Shown: positions 9,464 to 18,388, counted from the stretch's first letter. The stretch: 64,000 nucleotides of DNA from Chthoniobacterales bacterium (GCA_003244145.1 QHBM01000024.1:22483-86482); one strand, 5' to 3'. Program-made: numbers and translations. The notes: generated by a model not told the origin, from the sequence alone.

Positions 9464-10324
9464 ATGATTGAGCTGCTCGCCCTGGGCTCCGCCATCTTTT
9501 ATGGGTCGGCCGATTTCTTTGGCGGATTGACGGCCCGTCGCGCGAACACGATAGCCACCGTTTTCTGGTCGCAATTGGTCGGCCTCGTCTTGCTGCTGAT
9601 CGTGCTTTCATTTCTACCGGCCGCCACGATTTCATCGCGCGACTGGGTCTGGGGATTCGTCGCGGGGTTAAGCGGCGGCATTGGCGTCGCCTTTTTGTAT
9701 CGGGCGCTCGCGGTCGGCGCGATGGCAATTGTGGCGCCGACCACCGCAGTGATTGCCGCTATCATTCCGGTTCTCTTCGCGTTCCTCATGGGCGAGCGCC
9801 TCCGCCCGCTGACGCTCGTGGGAGTTGCGGTTGCGTTGATCGCGATCGCGTTAGTCAGCCGGCCGGCGACACCGAACGACACTTCTCAACAATCCACGAA
9901 GCGTTCTCTTCCTCCGGGATTAGGGCTGGCCGTGCTCGCGGGTCTTGCGGTCGGTCTCTTTTTTCTTTCGCTTGCCCGCACCACTTCGGCCGCGGGCATG
10001 TGGCCGCTGATCGCCGCTCGCATCGCGTCGGTTGTTTTGTTCGGACTGATTGCACTGGTGACGCGGCGGACGCCCCGCATGAGCGGATCGGCCGCCGTCA
10101 CGGCAACCGCGGGCGGTGCGCTCGACATGCTGGCTAACGCTTTGTACATGATCGCGGCCCGGATCGGCCCGTTGAGCATTGTCGTGACGCTGGCCTCACT
10201 TTATCCGGCGAGCACGGTTGTCCTTGCGCGCGTGGTTCTCGGCGAGCGCCTGAGTTTCGTGCAAGGCATCGGCCTCGGCTGTGCGCTCGCCGCGGTCGCC
10301 ATTATCGTCGGCAGTTCCGGCTAA
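9464..10324 (+). CDS. EamA/DMT-superfamily inner-membrane transporter
   Basis: A 286-residue protein with about ten hydrophobic segments in two similar halves, the layout of drug/metabolite transporters of the EamA type. Hallmarks are the ALGSAIFYGSADF start, the APTTAVIAAIIPVLFAFLMGE motif at the end of the first half and the parallel LYPASTVVLARVVLGERLS in the second. The conserved Glu after the helix is present in both halves. Substrate is unknown. It follows the LigD polymerase gene by 24 bases on the same strand, so co-transcription is possible. Confidence 0.85.
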   Translation: MIELLALGSAIFYGSADFFGGLTARRANTIATVFWSQLVGLVLLLIVLSFLPAATISSRDWVWGFVAGLSGGIGVAFLYRALAVGAMAIVAPTTAVIAAIIPVLFAFLMGERLRPLTLVGVAVALIAIALVSRPATPNDTSQQSTKRSLPPGLGLAVLAGLAVGLFFLSLARTTSAAGMWPLIAARIASVVLFGLIALVTRRTPRMSGSAAVTATAGGALDMLANALYMIAARIGPLSIVVTLASLYPASTVVLARVVLGERLSFVQGIGLGCALAAVAIIVGSSG

Positions 10325-10336
10325 CACTCGGTCAGC

Positions 10337-10558
10337 TTACCCGCCGGTCCTGAACTGATCGTCCTTGTTCTTGAAGAGGATGTTGAACGTCGTCAGCGAT
10401 CCGTAGCAGCGGGTGATGTATTGCTGCAGATCGAATTTGTCGGCATCGCTCAGCTTGTCACTCGCGTTCACCTTTTGTTCCAGCACCCGCAGATTGTTCC
10501 GGATCATCACGACAATATATACGCCAAATGCAAAATGGGGATTTGGTGCTCCCATCAC
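10337..10558 (-). CDS. Small hypothetical protein, possible membrane segment
   Basis: A 73-residue open frame ending 12 bases after the EamA gene on the opposite strand. Residues 10-19 are hydrophobic and the rest is helical and charged (LEQKVNASDKLSDADKFDL), which looks like real protein. Residues 48-70 are repeated with changes in a second frame at 10640-10708. No family is recognised and the start is uncertain. Confidence 0.4.
   Translation of the reverse strand: MMGAPNPHFAFGVYIVVMIRNNLRVLEQKVNASDKLSDADKFDLQQYITRCYGSLTTFNILFKNKDDQFRTGG
10349..10417 (-). repeat. Copy 1 of a 69-base partial gene duplication
   Basis: The last 23 conserved codons of the small gene at 10337-10558. By hand alignment it matches 10640-10708 at about 56 of 69 positions without gaps. 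Most differences are synonymous or conservative (NILFKNKDDQ versus NVLFKTKDDQ). Confidence 0.75.
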
Positions 10559-10901
10559 CGTTCGCGTTCAAAAGTGGCCGTTCCACAAATTCCCAGGGAG
10601 CGCCCCCGTTGTGCTCTGTCGATATTATGTGTCTGCGCTGCGGAACTGGTCATCTTTGGTCTTGAATAAGACGTTGAACGTCGTCAACGAGCCATAGCAG
10701 CGCGTGATGGGATTGCTGGGGATTAACTTCAGAGAGGGCACCTTGGTAGTCCTCGTCATTTTCGCCGGCATCAGAGCGGGAATCGGACTTACCGCGTGGA
10801 ATGCAGCCAAGCGAGCGAACGCGCCTTTGCGCGAGCGGATCGCTTCGGCCCGCGATGATTGGGCGCGCCTCCGACACGCGCAACATGCCGCTGCGCTTTA
10901 C
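10559..10901. other. 343-base stretch with a gene remnant and no confident gene
   Basis: This stretch holds the second copy of the duplicated segment (10640-10708). The open frame around it (10625-10810, minus) has an N-terminal half unlike the first copy and no start signal that stands out, so it looks like a decayed paralogue. An overlapping plus-strand frame from 10704 is probably a shadow. Nothing else is recognised. Confidence 0.5.
10640..10708 (-). pseudogene. Copy 2 of the duplicated C-terminal segment, likely gene remnant
   Basis: It encodes ITRCYGSLTTFNVLFK and continues with TKDDQFR, close to the end of the protein encoded at 10337-10558. Only the C-terminal 23 codons match; the upstream part of the first gene is absent. 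The preserved reading frame with mainly conservative changes suggests it was recently coding. Confidence 0.5.
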
Positions 10902-11321
10902 TCAAGTCAGACGGGGAGAGCAGCCGGACGGAAAGCACTCAAGCCTCAGCCGATTCATCAGGCGAAACTCGTTGTGAGGCATCTCACCGTTCGCGTCCCG
11001 CTGAATTTCGCGGCCATTCCTGAAGAGGAGATAAGTGCAGCGTGCGAACGTGTCAGCCTTAGCCTCGACACTAGGATTCGCGGCCAACAGCCGCAATCGG
11101 TAACTGAACCACGAGTGCCGGTTTGGGAACCGAACGAGGACGAAAGCAACGCCTCGGGAACCGGCTAACAACATTAAGGCCTGTTCTTCGCAATCTGGAC
11201 AGACGGGGGAATGATTACTGATCCATTCGCGAAAGGGTTTGCTCGCGTAAATCGCGATCATCAGCGCGACAAAAACAATCAGCCGCGCTAAGTGAAACCG
11301 AAAATTGCCACGCTCGTTCAC
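10902..11321 (-). CDS. Hypothetical membrane-anchored protein with a CPDC motif
   Basis: A 139-residue protein with an N-terminal hydrophobic helix (RLIVFVALMIAIYASKPF) followed by VCPDC, which could form a disulphide or bind metal. The rest has no recognised domain. A plus-strand frame covers part of the same DNA, but the membrane helix and the Cys pair favour the minus-strand reading. Function unknown. Confidence 0.5.
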   Translation of the reverse strand: MNERGNFRFHLARLIVFVALMIAIYASKPFREWISNHSPVCPDCEEQALMLLAGSRGVAFVLVRFPNRHSWFSYRLRLLAANPSVEAKADTFARCTYLLFRNGREIQRDANGEMPHNEFRLMNRLRLECFPSGCSPRLT

Positions 11322-11416
11322 TGTCCAACGATGTATCCAACCGAATTATGGCGGGGTTAGTTAATTTCGTGCCCGAGTCAGTGAGGTCGCCCGAAAAACT
11401 CAGATCTCATTGTAGG

Positions 11417-12346
11417 CTACGCGCTGGACGGCTCGCTCGATCGCTGGGCTTCGAAAAAGAGTGCGAGGATGGGTTTGTCTTCCTCGATCCATGCCTTCAT
11501 CTCGTTCGGTCTTAACTGGGGCCGGCCGCGGCGCATAACAAAGAAAAGGCCGGGCGGCGTTTCGATTCTGAGATGAAGCGGCTCCAGGAATTGCCGGACT
11601 GCGGGAGTGAAGATCGCCCGGATCGCGGCCTCGTCTCCGCCGCCAAGGATATATTTCTTACTGAACCTCGGCGTATCGGGGAAGATGATATTTTCGGTGC
11701 GGCCCAGCATTGTCCCCATTTTCGTATAGAACGTTTGGGGAAAGAGAACAAAGGATGGGAACTTCAGTAACGGCGACTGCATTCTGCTAATCGTGAGGTA
11801 ATAGGTATAGGTGTATCTTCCGGCCGAGAGCCCGTCGCCGTCCGAGTATCGGTAATAGAAGCGAGTGAGATCCAGCTCGTCGGCGGTATGGAGGGCCTCC
11901 AGCACATTTGAAACAAAGTGGCCGTGACCAATATTCGCGAGAGAACAGCCGTCGGCCAGCGCCGTGTCCGCCTTGGTCGGGTTTAGGCGAAAGGCAAAGC
12001 CGAGCGACTGCGCCATTGCCTCGAGTTTCTTTGCGCGCATACGGTCCGCGTGAAGGCCGAGCCAAATGATAATCAGGATGAAGGGAATAATCGCACTAAC
12101 AATCCAGATTACTTGGGCATCGGGGAGTTTTGCCGAACTGGACTTTGTCGCGGCGAGCAAACCGGCGGCCTGTGCGTGCACGGCGAGAACAAGAGCCGCA
12201 CTGGCAAGCGCGGCGATTTTCAAGATAAGATGACGTTTCGCGGCGATCCCTTTCTTCGATCGAGTCGACCGCAGACTTCTGACCACTGTGGTAATCACGC
12301 TTTGCGGTTCCACAAAATTTCTTCCAGTGTAGCAGTTATTGCTCAT
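11417..12346 (-). CDS. Hypothetical membrane protein
   Basis: A 309-residue protein. Hydrophobic stretches lie at about 44-62 (possibly a signal anchor, ending VHAQA) and 78-99 (VIWIVSAIIPFILIIIWLGL). The following RAKKLEAMAQSLGFAF and a C-terminal domain of about 190 residues resemble a widespread uncharacterised family in which a membrane helix precedes a globular domain of strand-rich sequence. Its ATG overlaps the stop of the upstream gene by four bases (ATGA), so translation is probably coupled. The first 30 residues look atypical and the true start could be later. Confidence 0.6.
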   Translation of the reverse strand: MSNNCYTGRNFVEPQSVITTVVRSLRSTRSKKGIAAKRHLILKIAALASAALVLAVHAQAAGLLAATKSSSAKLPDAQVIWIVSAIIPFILIIIWLGLHADRMRAKKLEAMAQSLGFAFRLNPTKADTALADGCSLANIGHGHFVSNVLEALHTADELDLTRFYYRYSDGDGLSAGRYTYTYYLTISRMQSPLLKFPSFVLFPQTFYTKMGTMLGRTENIIFPDTPRFSKKYILGGGDEAAIRAIFTPAVRQFLEPLHLRIETPPGLFFVMRRGRPQLRPNEMKAWIEEDKPILALFFEAQRSSEPSSA

Positions 12347-12729
12347 GGCTGCAAGATTACGATCTTGTGAAAGAAAGTTTCGAGCGGCACTTCCTTCGGC
12401 TGAAGCGAAGTGTCGGCAGATTGCATGACCAGCGTCCCCCGCTGCCAGCGACTCGCCAGTCCCTCCACGATCACATCCTTCTGTTCCAACCCCAGCGCCT
12501 CCACCACCGCCTGCGCGGTATCTCGAATGAGATTGGTCAGCGGAACCTGCAACTCGCTCAGCGTCGCGGTCGCCTCCGCCGGTTCGAGATCGCTCGAGGC
12601 CGGCGCCACCGTGCGCGGCGCATCGTCGAACGCGATCTCGGCCGTGTGTTCCGTCAGCGACCTAACGACTCCAACTCCATATTGCGGGTGGCGCACTTTC
12701 ATTCCAATGTGGAGCGATTCGATATTCAC
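12343..12729 (-). CDS. Small protein with SH3/Tudor-like N-terminal motif
   Basis: A 128-residue protein from the GTG at 12729. The opening segment IGMKVRHPQYGVGVV followed by AEIAFDD and a final LEPAEA resembles the small beta-barrel found at the C-terminus of UvrD/PcrA helicases and in CarD-like proteins. The C-terminal half is predicted helical then strand (KDVIVEGLASRW). It overlaps the downstream gene by four bases and may form a two-gene operon with it. Function is not assigned. The longer frame upstream is rejected because it runs into the divergent transporter's start. Confidence 0.65.
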   Translation of the reverse strand: MNIESLHIGMKVRHPQYGVGVVRSLTEHTAEIAFDDAPRTVAPASSDLEPAEATATLSELQVPLTNLIRDTAQAVVEALGLEQKDVIVEGLASRWQRGTLVMQSADTSLQPKEVPLETFFHKIVILQP

Positions 12730-12818
12730 AGTCGGAGAACCTGCGAGATCGCCGGCAAAACCGCAACCGCGATATCGCCCGGCGCGCTTTTTGATTGTTT
12801 CGCTGGCAACGGAACCGC

Positions 12819-14213
12819 ATGCTCCGACTCGCCGTGACCGGAACCACCACCACCACCGCCTATCCACCCGGTTTTCGGCCGCGCCGCGGATTGAACTGGT
12901 TCATCATCGGCCTGCTTTACGCGTCGTTCTACACCTGCCGCTATAACTTTCGCTGGGCCACGCCGGGAATGGTCCAGGAGTTCGGCTTCAACAAATTTCA
13001 GATCACCAGCATGCTCAGCGCCTGGTCGCTCGCCTACGGCACGGGCCAATTGATCAATGGCCTCCTCACCGATCGGATCGGCGGGAAACCGGCAATGTTG
13101 ATCGGCGCCTTCGGCACGATTGTCATCAACCTGGTCTACGGCTACGCGTCGTTTCTCGGCACGTTCGCCACCTTCTCTCTCATCTGGTTGATGAATGGCT
13201 ATCTCCAATCCTTCGGCGCGCCCGGCATGATCAAGATGAATGCGGCGTGGTTTCGTCGCACCGAACGCGGGACCTTCGCCGGCATCTTCGGCTTCATGAT
13301 TCAGCTCGGCCAGTTCGCCATCAACAATCTCGCGCCCATCATCCTCGCCGGTTTCACGGTTGGCGTTCTCGTAGTGGCTCCGGGCGAATGGCGCTGGCTC
13401 TTCCGTATCCCACCACTGATTACCGCCTCGGCCGCGATTTTGCTCGCGCTTTTCGTGAAACCAACACCGGAGGCGGCGGGCTATCCGGGAGTGATCGAAC
13501 ACGAGGGTGAGGGCGGCACCGATGGCAAGGTCACCGTGAGTCTGCGCGAGTCGTTCGTCACCATCTTCACTCATCCCCTCATTTGGTTTTACGCGACTGC
13601 TTACGCTTGCACGGGGGCGGTGCGAAATAGTTCCGATCAGCTCGCGATTCTCTATTTCGTCGAGCAATTGAAGCTCAATATGGAAGCTAAACCGGCCGCG
13701 GTGTTCTGGACCATGAACGCGATGCCGCTCGTCGCGGTGTTAGCAGCGTTTAGCGCCGGCGTGGTTTCCGACAAGATCTTCAAGGGCCGTCGTTCACCGG
13801 TCGCGATGGGCCTCTACCTTTTCGAGACTGTCGTCATCCTTGTGGCCGCGGGCGTGATCATGTCGGGCGCGGTCGGCCCCACGCCTGTCGGGATTTTCCT
13901 GGGCTGCTTGTTTCTGGTGCTGATCGCGCTGACGGCGAACTCCACTCACGCGATCATCGGAACGGCCGCGCCCATGGATATAGGCGGGCGAAGGATGGCG
14001 GGCTTCGCTTCCGGCGTAATCGATTCCTTCCAATATTACGGCACCGCCATTGCGCTGCCCTGCACAGGCTGGTTGATCGATCGCTACGGATGGGGCGTGT
14101 GGTATCCCACGATGGCGAGTTTCGGCGCCATTGGAGGTTGCGCGATGCTGATGGTGATGCGCAAACAGAAGCGCATGCTCGCCACCGGCGATCCGCGCGC
14201 AGTGGCCCGCTAG
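12819..14213 (+). CDS. MFS transporter of the organophosphate:phosphate antiporter (GlpT/UhpT) type
   Basis: A 464-residue transporter with about twelve membrane segments. The start ...GLNWFIIGLLYASFYTCRYNF with the Arg in TCRYN is typical of the OPA family (GlpT, UhpT, PgtP), where this Arg contacts the phosphate group. The loop LTDRIGGKPAM is the MFS signature between helices 2 and 3. Likely substrates are glycerol-3-phosphate or a hexose phosphate, not decidable here. A TTG start 24 bases upstream is possible. Its TAG stop and the stop of the convergent radical SAM gene share the four bases CTAG. Confidence 0.85.
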   Translation: MLRLAVTGTTTTTAYPPGFRPRRGLNWFIIGLLYASFYTCRYNFRWATPGMVQEFGFNKFQITSMLSAWSLAYGTGQLINGLLTDRIGGKPAMLIGAFGTIVINLVYGYASFLGTFATFSLIWLMNGYLQSFGAPGMIKMNAAWFRRTERGTFAGIFGFMIQLGQFAINNLAPIILAGFTVGVLVVAPGEWRWLFRIPPLITASAAILLALFVKPTPEAAGYPGVIEHEGEGGTDGKVTVSLRESFVTIFTHPLIWFYATAYACTGAVRNSSDQLAILYFVEQLKLNMEAKPAAVFWTMNAMPLVAVLAAFSAGVVSDKIFKGRRSPVAMGLYLFETVVILVAAGVIMSGAVGPTPVGIFLGCLFLVLIALTANSTHAIIGTAAPMDIGGRRMAGFASGVIDSFQYYGTAIALPCTGWLIDRYGWGVWYPTMASFGAIGGCAMLMVMRKQKRMLATGDPRAVAR

Positions 14214-15340
14214 AAAAGATTGAGCTGTTCGCGCGGTCGCCGGAACGCGGCGGTCGAGAGTTCGGTCCGCCCTCCGATCCCGTAGCGCCGGCAACTTACT
14301 TCAAACATCGATCGGATCTGCTCGGCGAAAATTCCTTCGCCCTTTGTCCGGAATCCCCAGCGGGTGTCATTCAATTTCGTTCCGCCGCGAATGTGGCGAA
14401 TGCGTTCGAGCACCTTCTGTTTCTTGTCCGGAAAATGTTCGTCGAGCCAATGTTCGAAGAGCGGCGCAATCGCCCACGGTAACCGCACGATCGTGTAGCC
14501 GGCGAATTGCGCGCCAGCTCGCGCGCAGGCTTCGACGATTTTGGGAACCTCGTGGTCTGTCAGGCCGGGGATGATCGGCGCCACCATCACGCCTACTGGA
14601 ATTCCGGCGGCATGTAAGGCGGCGACCGTCTCTAATCGCGCCGCGGGCGATGAAGTACGCGGTTCGAGCACGCGTTGCAATTCCGGGTCGAGCGAAGTCA
14701 CCGATACATTCACCGCGGCGGCCTGGTGCTGCGCGAGTTCGCCGAGCAGATCAATGTCGCGGGTCACGAGCCGGTTCTTGGTGATGATCGCGACCGGGTT
14801 GCGAAACTTCGCCAACACCTCGAGGCATCCGCGCGTGATGCGCAGCTTCCGCTCCACCGGCTGATACGGGTCGGTCACTCCGCTCATAACAAGCACCTGC
14901 GGCTTCCATTTTGGCGATGACAATTCCGACTCGAGCAACTTCGCCGCGTCTGTTTTCACCATGATCTTGCTCTCGAAATCGAGGCCGGCGGACATTCCGA
15001 GGTATTCGTGGGTCGGTCGGGCGAAGCAATAAATGCAGCCGTGTTCGCAGCCTCGATATGGATTCAAGCTCGTTTCGAAACCAACGTCGGGGCTGCTGTT
15101 GCGCGCGATGATCGTCCTGGTTCCGTCGCGAAAGAATTGCGTCGCGCGTCGCGGTTTTTCCTCATCATCGCTCGGATCGAGCTGGACCACATCGGCATCG
15201 CCCAAATCGACATGGAGTTTTTCAAACCGATTGGCGGGATTCCAGGACGCGCTGCGGCCGTAAATAGCCGGGGAGGGGGGCGGCGCCTCTTCAACAATCG
15301 GGACGAATTTCTTTTTCGGCGTCTTTCCCAGCTTCGGCAC
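14210..15340 (-). CDS. PA0069-family radical SAM protein (SplB-like)
   Basis: A 376-residue radical SAM protein. The cluster-binding motif CEHGCIYCFARP is at about 97-108 with the CxxxCxxC spacing, preceded by LNPYRGC as in the PA0069 and spore photoproduct lyase-like group. MSGVTDPYQPVE and VSVTSLDP are further family motifs. The reaction is unknown for this family. The N-terminal 30 residues are rich in Pro and Lys and probably disordered. Confidence 0.88.
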   Translation of the reverse strand: MPKLGKTPKKKFVPIVEEAPPPSPAIYGRSASWNPANRFEKLHVDLGDADVVQLDPSDDEEKPRRATQFFRDGTRTIIARNSSPDVGFETSLNPYRGCEHGCIYCFARPTHEYLGMSAGLDFESKIMVKTDAAKLLESELSSPKWKPQVLVMSGVTDPYQPVERKLRITRGCLEVLAKFRNPVAIITKNRLVTRDIDLLGELAQHQAAAVNVSVTSLDPELQRVLEPRTSSPAARLETVAALHAAGIPVGVMVAPIIPGLTDHEVPKIVEACARAGAQFAGYTIVRLPWAIAPLFEHWLDEHFPDKKQKVLERIRHIRGGTKLNDTRWGFRTKGEGIFAEQIRSMFEVSCRRYGIGGRTELSTAAFRRPREQLNLF

Positions 15341-15411
15341 GCTGCAAGTTCACATGAACATATTGGCGTGTCGAGCTAAAGGGTGGCACAATTCTCGCGA
15401 CCTCGAACGCT

Positions 15412-15499
15412 GGAGGGGTGGTCGAGTGGTTGATGGCTCCGGTCTTGAAAACCGGCAGGGCGCAAGCCCTCGTGGGTTCGAATCCCACCCCCTCCGCCA
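15412..15499 (+). tRNA. tRNA-Ser (anticodon TGA), CCA encoded
   Basis: The 88-base segment folds as a class II tRNA. The acceptor GGAGGGG pairs with CCCCTCC at 15489-15495, followed by discriminator G and encoded CCA. The anticodon stem CCGGT/ACCGG encloses loop CTTGAAA with TGA at 15446-15448. The T-arm GTGGG-TTCGAAT-CCCAC is intact, and a long variable arm (GCAGGGCGCAAGCCCTC) is present as expected for serine. Confidence 0.97.
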
Positions 15500-15501
15500 C
15501 C

Positions 15502-15684
15502 TCACCAACCCCAACCGCCGCGCGGCCCGGTGTCATGATGAGGAGTTGTTTCCCCAGCGACCGGTATCTTCTCGTCCACAGAGAGGTTTTCCGATGCACA
15601 ACCATTCAACATCATCGCCACAAGAATCGGGACGATCAGAATAAGGCGGCTCAAGCTTCGAAAGCGCATGGATTCATTTAACAT
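15502..15684 (-). CDS. Small lipoprotein
   Basis: A 60-residue protein with a classic lipoprotein signal: basic N-terminus, hydrophobic IVPILVAMML and lipobox LNGC, giving a mature part of about 32 residues ending in GPRGGWGW. It starts 2 bases after the tRNA on the other strand, i.e. its stop abuts tRNA-Ser. Short size leaves some doubt, but the signal is too good for chance. Function unknown. Confidence 0.65.
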   Translation of the reverse strand: MLNESMRFRSLSRLILIVPILVAMMLNGCASENLSVDEKIPVAGETTPHHDTGPRGGWGW

Positions 15685-15794
15685 TATCTCGCTCCGCCAT
15701 CATGGAAAATGCGGAGGAATCCGCCATTGCCGTTGCTCCTCGATCACGGTCCGCTATGGTGCCGCTCCGTCCTGAAACACTGACACTCAAAAAA

Positions 15795-16328
15795 ATGTTG
15801 AATCGACTTGCACAATTCTGCGCCCTCGGCGCGCTCCTCGCTGGCTTCACCGGCTGCGGCACCGTCAGCGACCTGGTCACCTCGCACGTGCCGGAACGGC
15901 ATTCCGGCCGGCCCTCGATCGTGGTGAACTTGCAAGCGCAGGAAGCGTATCTCTTTCGCGGAAAGAATCGAACCGCGACGTCGCGGATTTCGAGCGGCCG
16001 CGAAGGCCATCGCACGCCCATCGGCCGCTTTGCTGTGATCAGGAAAGATCTCGATCACCGTTCCAGCCTTTACGGCAGCTATGTGGACGACTCCGGCAAG
16101 GTCGTTAAGGGCAATGTCGATAGCCGGAAAGATTCCAAACCTCAGCACTCCCATTTCGTCGGTGCACCGATGCCCTATTTTCTCGAATTTTCTCCGGGCT
16201 ACGGTCTGCACCAGGGCTACTTGCCGGGCGTGCCCGCATCGCATGGATGCATCCGCATGCCTTACTGGAAAGCGCGCCAGTTTTTCGACGCCGCCCGCGT
16301 GGGGACGCCGGTGGCCGTAAAACCGTAG
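15795..16328 (+). CDS. L,D-transpeptidase (YkuD), lipoprotein
   Basis: A 177-residue lipoprotein with lipobox GFTGC at its N-terminus. The YkuD catalytic signature is SHGCIRMP with the nucleophilic Cys, preceded by a His region (GYGLHQGY). Such enzymes form 3-3 peptidoglycan cross-links or attach proteins to the wall in the periplasm. The ATG at 15795 directly before the signal sequence is chosen over upstream starts. Two more YkuD proteins are at 36102 and 50126; this one is closest in plan to the one at 50126. Confidence 0.88.
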   Translation: MLNRLAQFCALGALLAGFTGCGTVSDLVTSHVPERHSGRPSIVVNLQAQEAYLFRGKNRTATSRISSGREGHRTPIGRFAVIRKDLDHRSSLYGSYVDDSGKVVKGNVDSRKDSKPQHSHFVGAPMPYFLEFSPGYGLHQGYLPGVPASHGCIRMPYWKARQFFDAARVGTPVAVKP

Positions 16329-16335
16329 CGTGTCG

Positions 16336-16722
16336 TTAGGCCGCGCGCCGGCTGCCGGTCACCCCGTAGATGATGAAGCTTCCCACGATCAGGGCAAAGC
16401 ATGGAAACAAGCGGATAATGCCGGGTCCTTGAGCCGACAACCATTCGACCATTGCTTGCGCCCTCGCGACTCCCAGGCAGGCAGTCGCGACACCCGCCAG
16501 CAAAATGAGAACGCCAAAGACGCGCAAAGCGTTGGGTGCGCGGGAGGCGTGAGCCGCCAACAGAAGCACCAGCCCCAAGCCGACCCGCACTGCCGCGGCC
16601 ACGTAGACCCCGACGGGCGTCGCGGCGTGGCGAGCAATCGCAATGAGCTGTTCTGGCCAGATCAGCCCGATAACACCAATAGCAAGAGCAAGGATGCCGA
16701 AAATGAGTGCGAGTATTTTCAT
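16336..16722 (-). CDS. Four-helix membrane protein, function unknown
   Basis: A 128-residue protein starting MKILALIFGILALAIG with four hydrophobic segments. No family motif is recognised. Its stop codon is the TAA of the word GCCTAACGA (16333-16341 on the opposite strand reading), 8 bases after the end of the convergent L,D-transpeptidase gene. Confidence 0.65.
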   Translation of the reverse strand: MKILALIFGILALAIGVIGLIWPEQLIAIARHAATPVGVYVAAAVRVGLGLVLLLAAHASRAPNALRVFGVLILLAGVATACLGVARAQAMVEWLSAQGPGIIRLFPCFALIVGSFIIYGVTGSRRAA

Positions 16723-16763
16723 GTGCCTTGTTCCTCTAGTAGCGAGAATCAAAGTAACTCAGA

Positions 16764-17432
16764 CTAGCTAACGCGAGCTTTCTTTCCTTCCGTCAGGCTA
16801 GAGATGGCAGTGTCATAAACGCCAAAGGCTTCCCGGCAATTGGTAACGGTAGTGCCCAAGTCTCGGGTCAGCCCGTCCTGCAAGCCATAGATCCAGCCGT
16901 GCACCGCCAATTCCTGTCCACGCTCCCACGCTTCGCGGGCGATCGTGGTCTGGCAGACGTTAGCCACCTGCTCGATGACGTTCAATTCGCCCAGGCGGTC
17001 AGCAGCATCGGCATCGCCAGTTACACCGGCCAAATACTTCTCGTGCCTTTGTCGCACATCTTGAAGATGACGCAGCCAGTTATCACTTAGTCCTAGCCGG
17101 TCGCCCCGAACCGTGGCCAGCACGCCGCTGCATCCATAGTGCCCGCAAACGATAATGTGGCGCACCTTCAAAATATCTACGGCAAACTGAATGACCGACA
17201 AACAGTTAAGATCGGTGTGCACAACCAGGTTGGCGACATTCCGATGGACGAACAATTCTCCGGGAAGCAGTCCCACGATTTGGTTCGCGGGCACCCGGCT
17301 GTCGGAGCAACCAATCCACAGATAGGTCGGGAATTGTTGTCGTGACAGCTTGAGGAAGAAATCCGGATCTTCCTGTCGAATCCGCCCGGCCCAAGCCTTG
17401 TTGTTCTCAAAAAGTTGGTTCAGTGTTTCCAT
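16764..17432 (-). CDS. can: Beta-class carbonic anhydrase
   Basis: Interconverts CO2 and bicarbonate. The 222-residue protein from the ATG at 17432 shows the zinc ligands of beta carbonic anhydrases: Cys42 and Asp44 in IGCSDSR, His98 and Cys101 in VCGHYGCSG. The start METLNQLFENN matches family N-termini. The context (unrelated small genes) gives no hint of a carboxysome; a housekeeping bicarbonate supply is likely. Confidence 0.95.
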   Translation of the reverse strand: METLNQLFENNKAWAGRIRQEDPDFFLKLSRQQFPTYLWIGCSDSRVPANQIVGLLPGELFVHRNVANLVVHTDLNCLSVIQFAVDILKVRHIIVCGHYGCSGVLATVRGDRLGLSDNWLRHLQDVRQRHEKYLAGVTGDADAADRLGELNVIEQVANVCQTTIAREAWERGQELAVHGWIYGLQDGLTRDLGTTVTNCREAFGVYDTAISSLTEGKKARVS

Positions 17433-17488
17433 AGGCAATCGATTACGACTGGCCAACGACCGATCGTGCTCGGGTTGCGTGCTGAGAC

Positions 17489-17959
17489 TTACCTATCCTG
17501 TTCGTAAGCCCGCTGCAACGTCTTGAGATCGAGCTTATCCATTTGCATCACGGCCTTCATGACTCTGTCCAACCCATCCGCGTCCTTCAACATCTCGGCC
17601 AGGGCCGAGGGCACGACCTGCCATGACAGTCCGTATTTGTCCTTAAGCCAGCCGCAGCGTGATTTCTCTCCGCCCGCGGACAGCTTCTCCCAGTAACTGT
17701 CTATTTCTTCCTGCGTGTCGCAGTTCACGACAAAGGAGACGGATTCATTAAACTTGAATAAGGGGCCGCCGTTCAAGGCTGTAAATTTCTGCCCGTTCAA
17801 CTCAAAGGCGGCAGTCATGACCGTCCCTTTCGGTCCAGATCCCGTCTCTCCGTAACGGGTAACGGTGATGACCTTGGAATTCGGGAAGAGAGAGACATAA
17901 AAATTCATGGCCTCCTCGGCCTGGTTATCGAACCAGATAAACGGAGTTATTTCTTGCAT
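17489..17959 (-). CDS. VOC-superfamily protein, PhnB-like
   Basis: A 156-residue glyoxalase-fold protein of the PhnB-like group (PF06983 type). The start ITPFIWFDNQAEEAMNFYVSLFPNS and the later SRCGWLKDKYGLSWQVVP are the typical motifs. No enzymatic function is established for most members. It stands alone on the minus strand, downstream direction toward carbonic anhydrase. Confidence 0.88.
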   Translation of the reverse strand: MQEITPFIWFDNQAEEAMNFYVSLFPNSKVITVTRYGETGSGPKGTVMTAAFELNGQKFTALNGGPLFKFNESVSFVVNCDTQEEIDSYWEKLSAGGEKSRCGWLKDKYGLSWQVVPSALAEMLKDADGLDRVMKAVMQMDKLDLKTLQRAYEQDR

Positions 17960-17993
17960 ATCGGTTTACTGCTTTGTGTTAACGGCTAGGGCG

Positions 17994-18338
17994 CTATTTC
18001 GTAGGACGAAACACCTGGCCGGCCTCGTCGAACACGGCCCAATTGTCGGACTCCTGAAAGAAAAAAACCTTCATCAGAAGGCTGCCGTCGGCGTTGAGAA
18101 TCTGCACGGGATAGATCACGGCATCTTTGGGAGCAATCTTGCCATCGGAGACCGTTGTGCTTTCGCGCTTGAACTTTTGTTCCGGCATCATGAACGCGAG
18201 TTTCCGGACAACTTCTTCTGGCGGACCGGATTTTTCCGTGTCCGCGCTTGCCGGCGCCGGCGACTCCTGTCCGAAAACTGAAACCGTAGCGAACAACGTG
18301 AATAAAACGACGCAGGCGATGAGCGGGTGTGTTTTCAT
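17994..18338 (-). CDS. Secreted hypothetical protein
   Basis: A 114-residue protein with a signal peptide (PLIACVVLFTLFATVSVFGQ, cleavage probably after FGQ) and a mature domain of about 90 residues containing DAVIYPVQILN and LLMKVFFFQES. No family is recognised. Confidence 0.6.
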   Translation of the reverse strand: MKTHPLIACVVLFTLFATVSVFGQESPAPASADTEKSGPPEEVVRKLAFMMPEQKFKRESTTVSDGKIAPKDAVIYPVQILNADGSLLMKVFFFQESDNWAVFDEAGQVFRPTK

Positions 18339-18388
18339 TTTGGTTGGATGTGAAGATTCTGAACGCGCTCAAGGTGTCAACAGCGCAT

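Noticed and set aside
10704..11168. Plus-strand frame of 154 codons
   Set aside because: Overlaps the minus-strand membrane protein at 10902-11321, which has a clear helix and CPDC motif; the plus frame shows no domain.
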